A stretch of 64,000 bases of DNA, from assembly GCF_016907015.1 (NCBI RefSeq), contig NZ_JAFBBE010000005.1, positions 62,001 to 126,000 of the forward strand, written 5' to 3'. Both the position numbers and the translations under genes were made by a program. Below the pieces are notes generated by a model that worked only from the letters and a program-made list of their open reading frames with translations, had not been told where the DNA came from and made no database searches. This stretch comes from Oceanisphaera litoralis. GTDB taxonomy: Bacteria; Pseudomonadota; Gammaproteobacteria; Enterobacterales; Aeromonadaceae. This document shows positions 8,570 to 16,585 of this stretch, piece by piece; within the stretch, counting starts at the first letter, position 1, and every line of letters begins with the position of its first letter.

Positions 8570-9475
8570 CTAGGGTAACTGCCCTACCAGTTGCGGCATG
8601 CCTTGCTGGTTCTGGATGACCTGTTCAATCAGTTGTCGGTTGGCTCCCTGCTCCAGCAGCGGCGCCAGTGCCGTCATATCCAGCGGCCGCTCATCGGCCA
8701 GCCCTTCAGGCGTCAGTGGCTCGTGGGCTTCAACAAAGGTCTGGCCGTATTGATCGGTACTGACCTTGAGTGCCTGATTAACAATCTGCACCTGGGTGCC
8801 GCTGTCGACCTGGGCAAACAGCCATTCCACATGCTCGGGATACATGCGAATACAACCGGCGCTGGCGCGCAGACCCACATCCAGCGGGTCATTGGTGCCG
8901 TGGATCAAATACTCACCGCGGCCGTAGGCCAGACGCATGGCATACTCACCCAATGGATTGTCGGGTCCGGCCGGAACCACTGCCGGTAATGGCAGGCCTT
9001 TTGCCTCGTATTCGCGCCGAGTGGTAGCGGTGGGCGTCCAGGTCGGATTCTTGCGCATCTGGCTGATACGGGTGATCATCTCCGGGGTGGCCCGGCCGAC
9101 CCGGCCGATGCCGATGGGAAACACGTAGACTTCGTCACCCTGCTCCGGGTAGTAGTAGAGTCTCAGCTCGGCGAGATTGATGACGATGCCTTTGGTGTCT
9201 GCCCGGGGCAGCAACAGTTGGTTGGGGATCACCACCTCTTGACCCGGTTGCAGCAGAAACAGATCCTGCTCCGGATTGGCAGCCAGCACTAATATCGGGC
9301 TGACCCCGTAATAGCGGGCCAGACTGGCCAGGGTGTCACCTTCCTGTGCGGTGTGCAGCAATATCTGCCCGACCGGCTGTCCCCGGTCTTCCGGCAGGGG
9401 GAGTGGATTGATGTTGGCCTGAGCCAGTGCGGCCGGCAACCACAGTATCAACAGTAAAACACTTAACCTTTTCAT
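8570..9475 (-). CDS. L,D-transpeptidase with LysM domain (ErfK/YbiS/YcfS type)
   Basis: Periplasmic enzyme of the YkuD family, whose ErfK/YbiS/YcfS members attach Lpp to peptidoglycan. A signal peptide covers residues 1-18. A LysM-like peptidoglycan-binding segment lies at about 38-86 (HTAQEGDTLASLARYYGVSP). The catalytic domain spans about 95-235 with His192 in IHGTND and the nucleophile Cys208 in ASAGCIRM. A helical tail follows. Its gene faces lpp, a natural substrate, across a shared terminator. Which paralogue (LdtA, B or C) it is cannot be decided, and a 3-3 cross-linking role is possible but less likely. Confidence 0.9.
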   Translation of the reverse strand: MKRLSVLLLILWLPAALAQANINPLPLPEDRGQPVGQILLHTAQEGDTLASLARYYGVSPILVLAANPEQDLFLLQPGQEVVIPNQLLLPRADTKGIVINLAELRLYYYPEQGDEVYVFPIGIGRVGRATPEMITRISQMRKNPTWTPTATTRREYEAKGLPLPAVVPAGPDNPLGEYAMRLAYGRGEYLIHGTNDPLDVGLRASAGCIRMYPEHVEWLFAQVDSGTQVQIVNQALKVSTDQYGQTFVEAHEPLTPEGLADERPLDMTALAPLLEQGANRQLIEQVIQNQQGMPQLVGQLP

Positions 9476-9532
9476 CTGTGTTCTCTTGAGTGTGTCTGGA
9501 TGATTGAAGCACGATCATCGCATCCGGGATAC

Positions 9533-9559
9533 AAAAAAGGGACGCGCCTGCCGCGTCCC
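9533..9559 (-). terminator. intrinsic terminator of fldA
   Basis: On the minus strand GGGACGCG and CGCGTCCC pair around GCAGG and are followed by a run of six T. It lies directly after the fldA stop. Confidence 0.85.
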
Positions 9560-9581
9560 CTAGTAGACCTGAATAGCCGGC

Positions 9582-10109
9582 TTATGCTTCCAGCTCCTTC
9601 AGGCACATTTCTTCATATACCTGTTTGCACCAGTCTTTTACCCGGCTCTGAGTCAGCTCGGGCTGGCGATCTTCGTCGATGCCCAGGCCAATGAAGTTGG
9701 CGTCGTCCACCAGCGCGCGCGAGGCTTCAAAGTCGTAGCCTTCGGTCGGCCAGTGGCCCACGATAATGGCCCCTTTGGGCTCGATGATTTCACGCAGTGT
9801 GCCCATGGCATCGAGAAAATATTCGGCGTAGTCTTCCTGATCGCCACAACCGAACAGCGCCACCAGCTTGTCGTTGAAGTCGATGTTCTCCAGTTCCGGG
9901 AAGAAGTCGTCCCAGTCAGCCTGGGATTCACCATAGTACCAGGTCGGAATACCCAGCAGCAGCAGATCGAAACCGGCGATATCCTCTTTGGTGCTCTTGG
10001 CGATGTCGTGCACCTCGATCAGATGCTTGCCCAGCTCTTTCTGGATCATCTTGGCCACGGCTTCGGTGTTGCCGGTATCGCTTCCAAAAAACAGACCTAC
10101 ACTTGCCAT
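9582..10109 (-). CDS. fldA: flavodoxin I (long-chain)
   Basis: FMN-binding electron carrier for reductive activation reactions such as those of radical-SAM enzymes. It has 175 residues, matching E. coli FldA. The N-terminal FFGSDTGNTE loop binds FMN phosphate; PTWYYGESQADWDDF and FGCGDQEDYAEYF supply the isoalloxazine loops, and the long-chain insertion is present. The start MASVGLFF (10109) was chosen by family; open frame upstream is unrelated. It is followed on the same strand by a terminator and preceded by ybfE and the DUF2788 gene, as in related genomes. Confidence 0.96.
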   Translation of the reverse strand: MASVGLFFGSDTGNTEAVAKMIQKELGKHLIEVHDIAKSTKEDIAGFDLLLLGIPTWYYGESQADWDDFFPELENIDFNDKLVALFGCGDQEDYAEYFLDAMGTLREIIEPKGAIIVGHWPTEGYDFEASRALVDDANFIGLGIDEDRQPELTQSRVKDWCKQVYEEMCLKELEA

Positions 10110-10155
10110 AATAATGCTGTACCTGTCGAAAATGTGGGTGGTCAGGCCGCCCGGC

Positions 10156-10440
10156 CTAATTGTTGCCCTGCTGTTCAAGCTGTTGCAACAGCAAGGCCTG
10201 GATCAATTCGGCCCGGCTGAGCTGTTGCTCCGCGGCCAGTAAGTTCAATCTGCTCAACAATTGTTCGTCTACTTTCAGCTCTATGCGCCTAAGACCGCGC
10301 TCGCGATCACGCTTGAGCTGATTGCGCTTGTTGAGTTTGAGTTGGGCTTCCCGGGGCAGGGGATTGGTCTTGGGCCTGCCGCGCCGGCGTTCGTCGGCGA
10401 ACAAGTCCAGCGTGGTTCTGTCTGTATCTTGTTTGGCCAT
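10156..10440 (-). CDS. ybfE: LexA-regulated protein YbfE family
   Basis: A small basic protein of 94 residues with a charged N-terminal half (DERRRGRPKTNPL) and a ribbon-helix-helix-like C-terminal part (RRIELKVDEQLLSRLNLL, SRAELIQALLLQQLEQQ). It matches the YbfE/CopB family, SOS-induced in E. coli and of unknown function. It sits between fldA and the DUF2788 gene as in E. coli-like gene orders, four bases downstream of the latter, so the two are probably cotranscribed. I see no convincing LexA box (CTGT-N8-ACAG) in the available upstream DNA, so SOS control cannot be claimed here. Confidence 0.85.
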   Translation of the reverse strand: MAKQDTDRTTLDLFADERRRGRPKTNPLPREAQLKLNKRNQLKRDRERGLRRIELKVDEQLLSRLNLLAAEQQLSRAELIQALLLQQLEQQGNN

Positions 10441-10443
10441 GAA

Positions 10444-10668
10444 TTAACCGACACCGCCTCCTTCCCAGACGGCCTCGATAACGCCCTTGGCCAGAAAGCC
10501 GGCACAGCCCAGAAACAGGACGGCCCAGACGATGTAACGACCAAATTTGGGTACCTTGCCCCGTTTGAGTACATCCTGAATGGCCAGTCCGATCAACAGG
10601 AATATCGCAACGAAAAACAGCTTGAGACCGAGGCTCTCCAGTAGCTCGATTTGTTCCAATGACATCAT
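10444..10668 (-). CDS. DUF2788 membrane protein
   Basis: A 74-residue protein with two predicted membrane helices (LKLFFVAIFLLIGLAIQDVL and YIVWAVLFLGCAGFLAKGVI) separated by a short basic loop GKVPKFGR. The sequence agrees with DUF2788, a family commonly found beside ybfE/fldA in gammaproteobacteria. Function is unknown. Two consecutive ATG codons make the exact start uncertain by one residue. Confidence 0.85.
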   Translation of the reverse strand: MMSLEQIELLESLGLKLFFVAIFLLIGLAIQDVLKRGKVPKFGRYIVWAVLFLGCAGFLAKGVIEAVWEGGGVG

Positions 10669-10721
10669 GTTGTCCGACCCCGTAAATTGAGCGCCACTAT
10701 ATCACAAAGGATTTAAGCCTG

Positions 10722-11489
10722 TTAACTGGCCGCGGTCAGGAAATCCAGCACCAGTCGATTGAACAGCTGGGGCTTTTCCGCATGCAGCCAGTGGCCGGTT
10801 CCCGGGATCACCTTGGCCCTGGCCCGGGGGAACTGTTGTGCTACCCGGGGCTGGTGCTCGGGCAGCAGATAGTCGGACTCGCCTCCTTTAATAAACAGAA
10901 CCGGCCCCGAGTAAGGCTGACTGACCCCGGGCCAGCTCATGATGTTGCGATAATGGTTGAACAACACCGGCAGGTTGAAGCGCCAGGGATCGGCGCTGTC
11001 GGGGATAAAGGATTTCAACAGAAACTGACGGACACCGGCGATCTTCACATGGCGGCTCAGGATCTCGTCGGCGGCTTTTCGGTCACGGCAGCCGGCCTCG
11101 GTCACGGCCTGCAACCCCTTGAATACCTCATCATGGCGGGCCTGGGTATAGGCGACCGGCGCCATGTCGGCCACCACAAGGCCCCCTATGGAGTCGGGGG
11201 CCAGACCGGCGGCCATCATGGCAATCTTGCCCCCCATGGAATGCCCGATCAGGACAGGGCGCTCGAGTTGCAGCTGCTCGCTCAGGCCCAGAATGTCGTC
11301 GGCCATGTCGTGATAATGCATCTGCTCACTACGCGGTGACAAACCGTGATTGCGAACATCCACGGCAATAACGTCGGCGTGCTCGGACAGTGACTTGCTG
11401 AGTCCGTTCAGGTTATCCAGGCTGCCGAAGAGACCGTGGATCACGATCACCGGTCGGCCTTGCCCCTGGCGGCGAAAATTCAGTTGCAT
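10722..11489 (-). CDS. ybfF: alpha/beta-hydrolase esterase YbfF
   Basis: Acyl-CoA or ester hydrolase of the YbfF family, cytoplasmic. It has 255 residues with oxyanion region VIHGLFGSLDNL, nucleophile elbow GHSMGG, a catalytic Asp in the ESDYL region and the His in GTGHWLHAEKP. The start MQLNFRRQ at 11489 has GGA seven bases upstream and fits E. coli YbfF; an ATG two codons earlier has poor spacing. It is divergent from seqA, as in E. coli. Confidence 0.93.
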   Translation of the reverse strand: MQLNFRRQGQGRPVIVIHGLFGSLDNLNGLSKSLSEHADVIAVDVRNHGLSPRSEQMHYHDMADDILGLSEQLQLERPVLIGHSMGGKIAMMAAGLAPDSIGGLVVADMAPVAYTQARHDEVFKGLQAVTEAGCRDRKAADEILSRHVKIAGVRQFLLKSFIPDSADPWRFNLPVLFNHYRNIMSWPGVSQPYSGPVLFIKGGESDYLLPEHQPRVAQQFPRARAKVIPGTGHWLHAEKPQLFNRLVLDFLTAAS

Positions 11490-11554
11490 GTGCATTTCCA
11501 GACGAGGAATCAAGGTCGATATTGTTGCCTGTCGATGCCGGCGGCGCAACCCGC

Positions 11555-11583
11555 TTGGGCCTGTGGTCAACGCCATGTATAAT
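11555..11583 (+). promoter_or_regulatory. promoter of seqA
   Basis: TTGGGC (11555-11560), 17 bases, then a perfect TATAAT (11578-11583), giving a leader of about 20 bases before seqA. Confidence 0.6.
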
Positions 11584-11607
11584 CAGGCTCCGTCATTGGG
11601 AGTGGAC

Positions 11608-12132
11608 ATGTCAGAAAACATGATGAAAACCATAGAGGTGGATGAAGATCTTTATCGTTATATTGCCAGCAACACCCGGCATATCGGTGAAAGTGCCTCG
11701 GATATATTACGGCGCCTGCTGAAACTGGACGCGATAGCGGCCGACGAGCCGGTATCGGCACCGACGCCGGCTGCGGCACCCGCGGGCCAACCGGGTGCGG
11801 GCGTGGTGCAGATGCTGGAGGGGGGGGAGCTGTCGTCACAGGAGTCTGCCATCGATCGCTTCATGCATATTCTGTCGGTGCTGTATCGAGAAAATCCGAT
11901 GGCGTTTGCTCAGGCCAGCGATATCAAGGGACGCAAACGCATTTATTTTGCCGACGACGAAGCGGCACTGCTGGCCAGTGGTAATACCACCAAACCCAAA
12001 GCCATCGAAGGCAGCCCCTACTGGGTGATTACCAACACCAATACCGGTCGCAAACGCAATATTGTGGCCCAGCTGATGGCGGCCATGGGCTATCCCCATG
12101 GATTGATCGAGCGCGTGTGCCACAGCATCTAA
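11608..12132 (+). CDS. seqA: SeqA, negative modulator of replication initiation
   Basis: Binds hemimethylated GATC and sequesters oriC after initiation. It has 174 residues (E. coli 181). The N-terminal oligomerisation domain (KTIEVDEDLYRYIASNTRHIGESASDILRR) and the C-terminal DNA-binding domain (SPYWVITNTNTGRKRNIV, RVCHSI) are strongly conserved, linked by an Ala/Pro-rich segment. GGGAG precedes the ATG at 11608 by five bases; E. coli-like MKTIE begins five codons later at 11623. Presence of SeqA implies Dam methylation. The gene is followed by pgm, the E. coli arrangement. Confidence 0.96.
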   Translation: MSENMMKTIEVDEDLYRYIASNTRHIGESASDILRRLLKLDAIAADEPVSAPTPAAAPAGQPGAGVVQMLEGGELSSQESAIDRFMHILSVLYRENPMAFAQASDIKGRKRIYFADDEAALLASGNTTKPKAIEGSPYWVITNTNTGRKRNIVAQLMAAMGYPHGLIERVCHSI

Positions 12133-12160
12133 AACCAGCGTAGGTAAAAGGACCATTGTT

Positions 12161-12208
12161 ATGGACATAGATATGGGCATAGATATGGGCATAGATATGA
12201 GCACAGAT
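12161..12208 (+). repeat. 12-bp tandem repeat, four units
   Basis: Four head-to-tail units of the form ATGGGCATAGAT occupy 12161-12208, the outer two slightly diverged. Each unit contains an ATG in the same frame, so copy-number change alters leader length in steps of four codons without breaking the frame. Confidence 0.9.
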
Positions 12209-12217
12209 CTGTTATGA
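12161..12217 (+). CDS. 18-residue leader peptide built of 12-bp repeats, coupled to pgm
   Basis: ATG at 12161 has an AAAAGGA Shine-Dalgarno sequence at 12146-12152 with eight-base spacing and opens an ORF reading [18 protein letters not shown]. Its TGA (12215-12217) overlaps the pgm ATG (12214-12216) as ATGA. The pgm start has no Shine-Dalgarno sequence of its own. The arrangement suggests translational coupling; expression of the peptide is inferred, not shown. The repeats could equally be a neutral duplication that happened to leave an open frame. Confidence 0.45.
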   Translation: MDIDMGIDMGIDMSTDLL

Positions 12218-13857
12218 GCACGCATCCCAGAGCCGGGATGCCGGCCATCGCCACCGAACTGGTGAATATTCCCCGGCTGATGTCGGCTTATTACCAGCTG
12301 CAGCCGGACGTCGGCCAGGCGGCGCAGCGGGTTGCCTTCGGTACCTCCGGGCATAGGGGCTGTGCCCTGGATCTCAGCTTTAATGAGCGGCATATCCATG
12401 CCATCTGCCAGGCCATTGCCGATTACCGTCGGCAGCAAGGGCTGAGTGGCCCGCTGTTTCTGGGCATGGACACCCATGCGCTGTCGGAAGCGGCCTGGGG
12501 GTCGGCGCTCGAAGTACTGACGGCCAATGAAGTGGAAGTTCGCATTCAGCCGGAGCGGGGTTATACGCCGACACCGGTGATCTCTCATGCCATTCTCAAT
12601 CACAACCGAGCCCATCCCGATGCGCTGGCCGACGGCATCGTGATCACCCCCTCCCATAATCCCCCCCGGGATGGCGGCATCAAATACAATGGTCCCGACG
12701 GTGGCCCGGCATCAAGCGAGGCAACCGGATGGATTCAGGACAGAGCCAACGCACTGATTGCCGCTCATGGTGACGGTATTCGTACCCAGCCACTGACGAC
12801 GGCATTGGTCCAGGCGGTGCCCTTTGATTATATTGCGAACTACGTAGCCGAGCTGGGTGAAGTGGTGAACATGGCCGCGATTCGCGATGCCGGCATTCGC
12901 ATCGGCATCGATCCCCTGGGCGGTGCGGGTCTGGCCTACTGGCCGCATATCGCCGAACGCTACGGTCTGGATATCACAGTGGTCAATCCATGCCAAGAGC
13001 CGACCTTTTCCTTCATGACCCTGGATCATGACGGCAAGATCCGCATGGACTGCTCCAGCCCTTATTCCATGGCCAATCTGCTGGCGATGAAGGATGACTT
13101 CGATATCGCCTGCGGCAATGATCCCGATTACGACCGTCATGGCATCGTCGACACCGACGGCCTGATGAACCCCAATCATTATCTGGCGGTGTGTATTCAT
13201 TATCTGTTCACCCACAGACCGGACTGGTCGCCGAGCCTGGCGGTGGGCAAGACCCTGGTGTCCTCCTCGATGATCGACCGGGTGGCGAACCAGCTGGGAC
13301 GCCGGCTGATGGAGGTACCGGTCGGTTTCAAGTGGTACGTCAGGGAGCTGATGGACGGTCGGCTGGGCTTTGTGGGTGAAGAAAGCGCCGGGGCTTCCTT
13401 TTTAAGGATGAACGGCGATGTGTGGAGTACCGATAAAGACGGCTTTATCCCTTCGTTACTGGCGGCGGAAATACTGGCGGTGACCGGATTGACGCCGCAC
13501 CGCTATTATGCGCAGCTGGTGGCCGAACTGGGCCAGCCTGTGTATCGCCGTGTCGATGCACCTGCGACCCTGGGCCAGAAGCAGGTACTGGCCAGGCTGG
13601 ATGCCGCTGCCATTGATGCCGACACCCTGGCCGGCGATCCCATTATCGCGCTCTTGACCCATGCTCCCGGTAACGGCGCCGCCATCGGCGGGCTCAAGGT
13701 GGTGACCGAGCAGGGCTGGTTTGCGGCGCGTCCCAGCGGCACCGAGCAGGTCTACAAGATCTATGCCGAAAGCTTTAGGGGCGAGGCTCACCTCGACATG
13801 TTGATCCGGGAGGCGCAAGAGCTGGTCGGCGCCACCTTTGCCAAGGCCGGCGTTTAA
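12214..13857 (+). CDS. pgm: phosphoglucomutase (alpha-D-glucose phosphate-specific)
   Basis: Interconverts glucose-1-phosphate and glucose-6-phosphate. The 547-residue length matches E. coli Pgm. Motifs in order: FGTSGHRG near the N-terminus, the phosphoserine loop [11 protein letters not shown], the metal-binding DPDYDRHG, the sugar-binding GEESAGASF and the C-terminal phosphate-binding [15 protein letters not shown]. The ATG at 12214 fits the family start and overlaps a leader ORF stop. It follows seqA by 81 bases and is probably in one operon with it. Confidence 0.96.
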   Translation: MSTHPRAGMPAIATELVNIPRLMSAYYQLQPDVGQAAQRVAFGTSGHRGCALDLSFNERHIHAICQAIADYRRQQGLSGPLFLGMDTHALSEAAWGSALEVLTANEVEVRIQPERGYTPTPVISHAILNHNRAHPDALADGIVITPSHNPPRDGGIKYNGPDGGPASSEATGWIQDRANALIAAHGDGIRTQPLTTALVQAVPFDYIANYVAELGEVVNMAAIRDAGIRIGIDPLGGAGLAYWPHIAERYGLDITVVNPCQEPTFSFMTLDHDGKIRMDCSSPYSMANLLAMKDDFDIACGNDPDYDRHGIVDTDGLMNPNHYLAVCIHYLFTHRPDWSPSLAVGKTLVSSSMIDRVANQLGRRLMEVPVGFKWYVRELMDGRLGFVGEESAGASFLRMNGDVWSTDKDGFIPSLLAAEILAVTGLTPHRYYAQLVAELGQPVYRRVDAPATLGQKQVLARLDAAAIDADTLAGDPIIALLTHAPGNGAAIGGLKVVTEQGWFAARPSGTEQVYKIYAESFRGEAHLDMLIREAQELVGATFAKAGV

Positions 13858-13864
13858 GCGACCA

Positions 13865-13888
13865 GGGGGCAGCCACGCTGCCCCTTTC
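13865..13888 (+). terminator. hairpin after pgm
   Basis: GGGGCAGC, CAC loop, GCTGCCCC, then TTTC. The T-run is short, so termination may be modest. Confidence 0.5.
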
Positions 13889-13911
13889 GGCTCGATGACA
13901 AAACAGGGTAG

Positions 13912-13976
13912 GTCATCTCCGCGAAGGCGGAGATCCAGGGCATAGGGCTCTGGATTCCCGCCTTCGCGGGAACGAC
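13912..13976. repeat. inverted pair of REP-like palindromes
   Basis: GTCATCTCCGCGAAGGCGGA at 13912 and its inverted counterpart ending in CGCGGGAACGAC at 13976 face each other. Each half is itself a hairpin. The core matches the REP-like hairpins inside the 184-bp elements, but the terminal inverted repeats of those elements are absent. It lies in the 431-base gap between pgm and astE; the rest of that gap (13977-14288) shows no gene. Confidence 0.75.
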
Positions 13977-14288
13977 GGCAGAAAACCCTGGTGCCTTGTC
14001 GGCCGTCTGCGTTAACTTGACCTCGACTTGCCTCTCACTGCCCTCCTTTCCGTGTTTATTTTTCAGGCTTATCGCCGCGTGTGCAGATGCATAATCATGC
14101 GGCGATGTCATGCCTGAATGCATGATGCGGCATTATTTATGCCCGTTTACATCATCCTGATCGGGATCCGGTGTTATTTCCGCTCCGATTGAATCTGCCC
14201 GGATTGTGCCATCGCTAGACTTTAGTGCTGCAATCGTGTTTTATCACAAGCAGATATCTTGCTTTTATCGGTATTGTTGGAGGTAAAT

Positions 14289-15314
14289 GTGAACGGAAGC
14301 CGGCTCGATGATTTTTTAGCGCTCAGCAGAGCACATCCCCGGGAGCTCGCTCCTTTTCAGGAAGCCTTGCCCGATGGCAGTCGGGTGCAGGTATGGGATA
14401 GCGGGGTCCTGTGTATCGAGCCGGCGGTGCCGGGCAACCGGGATCTGGTGCTGTCCTCCGGCATACACGGCAATGAAACCGCGCCTATCGAGCTGTGCGA
14501 GCGCTTGCTGAACGCCATCCTGAGTGGTCGTTTACCTTGTCGGCAACGACTGCTGTTCATCTTCGGTAATCCGGCGGCAATGAACCTGGGTGTACGTGAA
14601 GTGGAAGAAAACCTCAACCGACTGTTTTCCGGCGCCCATGCCCGGGGAGACCGGCATAATCACGAGCGTGAGCGGGCGGCCCGGCTGGAGCAGTACGTGA
14701 CGCGTTTCTTTCAGGCCCGGGATGGCGTCGAACGACTGCATTACGATCTGCACACCGCAATTCGGCCGTCGGCATACGAAAAGTTCGCCATCTATCCCTT
14801 CACCCACGGCGCGCCCTATCATCGCCGTCAGCTGGCCTTTTTATGCAGCGCCGGCGTCGACACCATACTGCTGGCCCATGGCCCCACCACCACCTTCAGC
14901 TATTTCAGTGCCCGGAACCTTGGCGCCCATGCGGTTACCCTGGAACTGGGCAAGGTGATGCCCTTTGGTCAGAACGAGGCCGGTCGCTTTGCCGCCATGG
15001 AGTGTAATCTGGAGCAGTTGATAAGCGAGCCCGACTGGCAGCCGCCTGTGCTCGACCTCAACCGGATTCGTGTCTTCAGAGTGTGTCAGGAAATTATCAA
15101 ACAGAGTGAACAATTCTGTTTTCATTTTTCCGACGCGGTGGCCAATTTCAGCACTTTTCCGGCCGGCACCCTGCTGGCCGAAGACGGTGCACAGCAATGG
15201 TTTGTTCGCGAGCGGGAAGAGGCGGTGGTCTTTCCCAACGCGGGGGTGGCCAAGGGACAGCGGGCCGTGCTGATGGTCACGGCCGCCGAACTGAGTGCCG
15301 ATATGCTGGATTGA
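14289..15314 (+). CDS. astE: succinylglutamate desuccinylase
   Basis: Last step of the arginine succinyltransferase (AST) pathway: hydrolyses N-succinylglutamate to succinate and glutamate. It has 341 residues. Zinc ligands are visible as His60 and Glu63 in SGIHGNETAP and His155 in YDLHTAIRP; the probable catalytic Glu is in VTLELGK. The GTG at 14289 was chosen because GGAGGT lies at 14279-14284. In E. coli astE closes an astCADBE operon; here it stands alone, with astB 6 kb away on the other strand and astA, astC and astD not in the window. Confidence 0.94.
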   Translation: MNGSRLDDFLALSRAHPRELAPFQEALPDGSRVQVWDSGVLCIEPAVPGNRDLVLSSGIHGNETAPIELCERLLNAILSGRLPCRQRLLFIFGNPAAMNLGVREVEENLNRLFSGAHARGDRHNHERERAARLEQYVTRFFQARDGVERLHYDLHTAIRPSAYEKFAIYPFTHGAPYHRRQLAFLCSAGVDTILLAHGPTTTFSYFSARNLGAHAVTLELGKVMPFGQNEAGRFAAMECNLEQLISEPDWQPPVLDLNRIRVFRVCQEIIKQSEQFCFHFSDAVANFSTFPAGTLLAEDGAQQWFVREREEAVVFPNAGVAKGQRAVLMVTAAELSADMLD

Positions 15315-15364
15315 TGACGTTCCAGGGCTTCGCCAACGACCAGCCCTCCCAAGGGGCTGGGGAT

Positions 15365-15919
15365 CTATGACGACTTGCGAGCCGCGCATTCGGCGGTGGC
15401 TGTTGTTGATGGAGTGGCCGGTGCTTGCTCGGCAGCCTTGGACGCCTTGGGACCGAACGGATAGCGGCGATGGGTGAAGATATAGTGATACAGGCTGGCA
15501 AAGCCGACCATAAACAGGCTGCCGACCAGGGTGGACACCATAAAATCCAGCGGTGGCAGATGGGCACCGGACAAATAGATCAGTATCGGGTTGGCGCCCG
15601 CCGGCGGGTGCAGGGTGTCGGTCAGCACCATCAGGGTGATGCCAAGGCCGAAGCAGGTGGCGAGCCCCAGCATGGGGTCGTGTATCAGCGCCATGCCGAT
15701 CACGGCAACGCCGGTGGTCAGCAGGTGCCCCAGAATCACGTTTTTGGGGCGAGACAGGGGGGCGGAAGGCAGCAGCAACAGTAACACCAGGGTGGCGCCC
15801 AGCGGGGCGCTCAGCACCATGAAATGGCCCCAGCTTTTCAGGTAGCTCAGTAGAATAACGGCGACAAAGGCCGCCAGTCCGGCGCAGGTGGCGTCGCGCA
15901 GTCGATGTTTAAAGTGCAT
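15365..15919 (-). CDS. HPP family integral membrane protein
   Basis: A 184-residue protein with about four hydrophobic segments between residues 10 and 150 and the signature TDTLHPPAGANP that names the HPP family. Some plant and cyanobacterial members are nitrite transporters; for proteobacterial members function is not established. The tail after residue 155 is soluble and Ala/Thr-rich. A GAGGT ribosome binding site precedes the ATG. It is convergent with astE and appears monocistronic. Confidence 0.85.
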   Translation of the reverse strand: MHFKHRLRDATCAGLAAFVAVILLSYLKSWGHFMVLSAPLGATLVLLLLLPSAPLSRPKNVILGHLLTTGVAVIGMALIHDPMLGLATCFGLGITLMVLTDTLHPPAGANPILIYLSGAHLPPLDFMVSTLVGSLFMVGFASLYHYIFTHRRYPFGPKASKAAEQAPATPSTTATAECAARKSS

Positions 15920-16053
15920 ATAACCTCGATATTGGAAAAGATGGAGTGTGCGACATTCGAACAGCGGATAGGGTCAACAGACCCTATAAAGTGTATTCAA
16001 AATGCATGAATAATAAAAGGGACGGCTGCTATTCTGAAGGTATCACTTAGTCT

Positions 16054-16091
16054 GAGGTGGTATGAGCGAGGTCGGAGGTGGTATGAGCGAG
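16054..16091 (+). repeat. 21-bp tandem duplication of ribosome site and start codon
   Basis: GAGGTGGTATGAGCGAG occurs at 16054-16070 and again at 16075-16091, 21 bases apart. Each copy carries a Shine-Dalgarno sequence and an ATG in the same frame, so the following gene has two equivalent starts. Confidence 0.9.
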
Positions 16092-16292
16092 CATGAGTCA
16101 TTACGCAAGGCACTGTCCTGGCTGCTGGAACAGCCCCGGCTGGATCAGGAGGCGATTGCCGAGGCCAGCCGGCATTTCGACCTGTCTCCGGTCGATGAGG
16201 AGTTTCTGCACCGCTATTTTATCGAGGAACAGCGACGTCGGGCCGATATTCAGTCAAAAAACACCCGGAATGACGATTTAGACAGCAGTTGA
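16062..16292 (+). CDS. small acidic protein of unknown function
   Basis: Unrecognised protein of 76 residues (69 if started at the second ATG, 16083). It is soluble, highly charged and predicted helical: [20 protein letters not shown], then [22 protein letters not shown]. There is no signal peptide, Cys motif or membrane segment. Both ATG codons have identical Shine-Dalgarno context because of a 21-bp duplication. It lies immediately upstream of tRNA-Ser and is probably real given the ribosome site and coding-like composition. Confidence 0.65.
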   Translation: MSEVGGGMSEHESLRKALSWLLEQPRLDQEAIAEASRHFDLSPVDEEFLHRYFIEEQRRRADIQSKNTRNDDLDSS

Positions 16293-16343
16293 ATGTTCAC
16301 CTGTTTACAGGGGCCATCGGGTTCAGTATTATTCACCGCGTTC

Positions 16344-16434
16344 GGAGGGGTGGCAGAGTGGTTGAATGCACCGGTCTTGAAAACCGGCATGGGTTTATAG
16401 CCCATCCAGGGTTCAAATCCCTGCTCCTCCGCCA
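16344..16434 (+). tRNA. tRNA-Ser (UGA)
   Basis: Cloverleaf with acceptor stem GGAGGGG / CTCCTCC, D-arm GGCAGAGTGGTTGAATGC, anticodon TGA in CGGTCTTGAAAACCG, a long variable arm and the T-arm GGGTTCAAATCCC. The 3' GCCA is encoded. Length 91 and the long variable arm fit class II tRNA-Ser. Confidence 0.97.
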
Positions 16435-16446
16435 TACAGAAAAAGA

Positions 16447-16482
16447 AAACGCCGCCTGGCTTATGTCAGGCGGCGTTTTTCG
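16447..16482 (+). terminator. terminator after tRNA-Ser
   Basis: AAAACGCCGCCTG and CAGGCGGCGTTTT form a strong stem around GCTTATGT, with T-runs. It may also serve the convergent patB transcript, which ends about 100 bases away. Confidence 0.9.
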
Positions 16483-16585
16483 TTGTGCAAAGCGCAAACG
16501 GCGTAAAAGATTTTTGGACTGGCAGAATGGTGATAAGTGGCGGTCAGCATGTCGGGCCGGCATGACCGGCCCGACAAGAGAGTGC

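Noticed and set aside
10669-10721. LexA box for ybfE
   Set aside because: Only a half-site CCTGTTAACTGG is present; the palindrome spacing does not fit.
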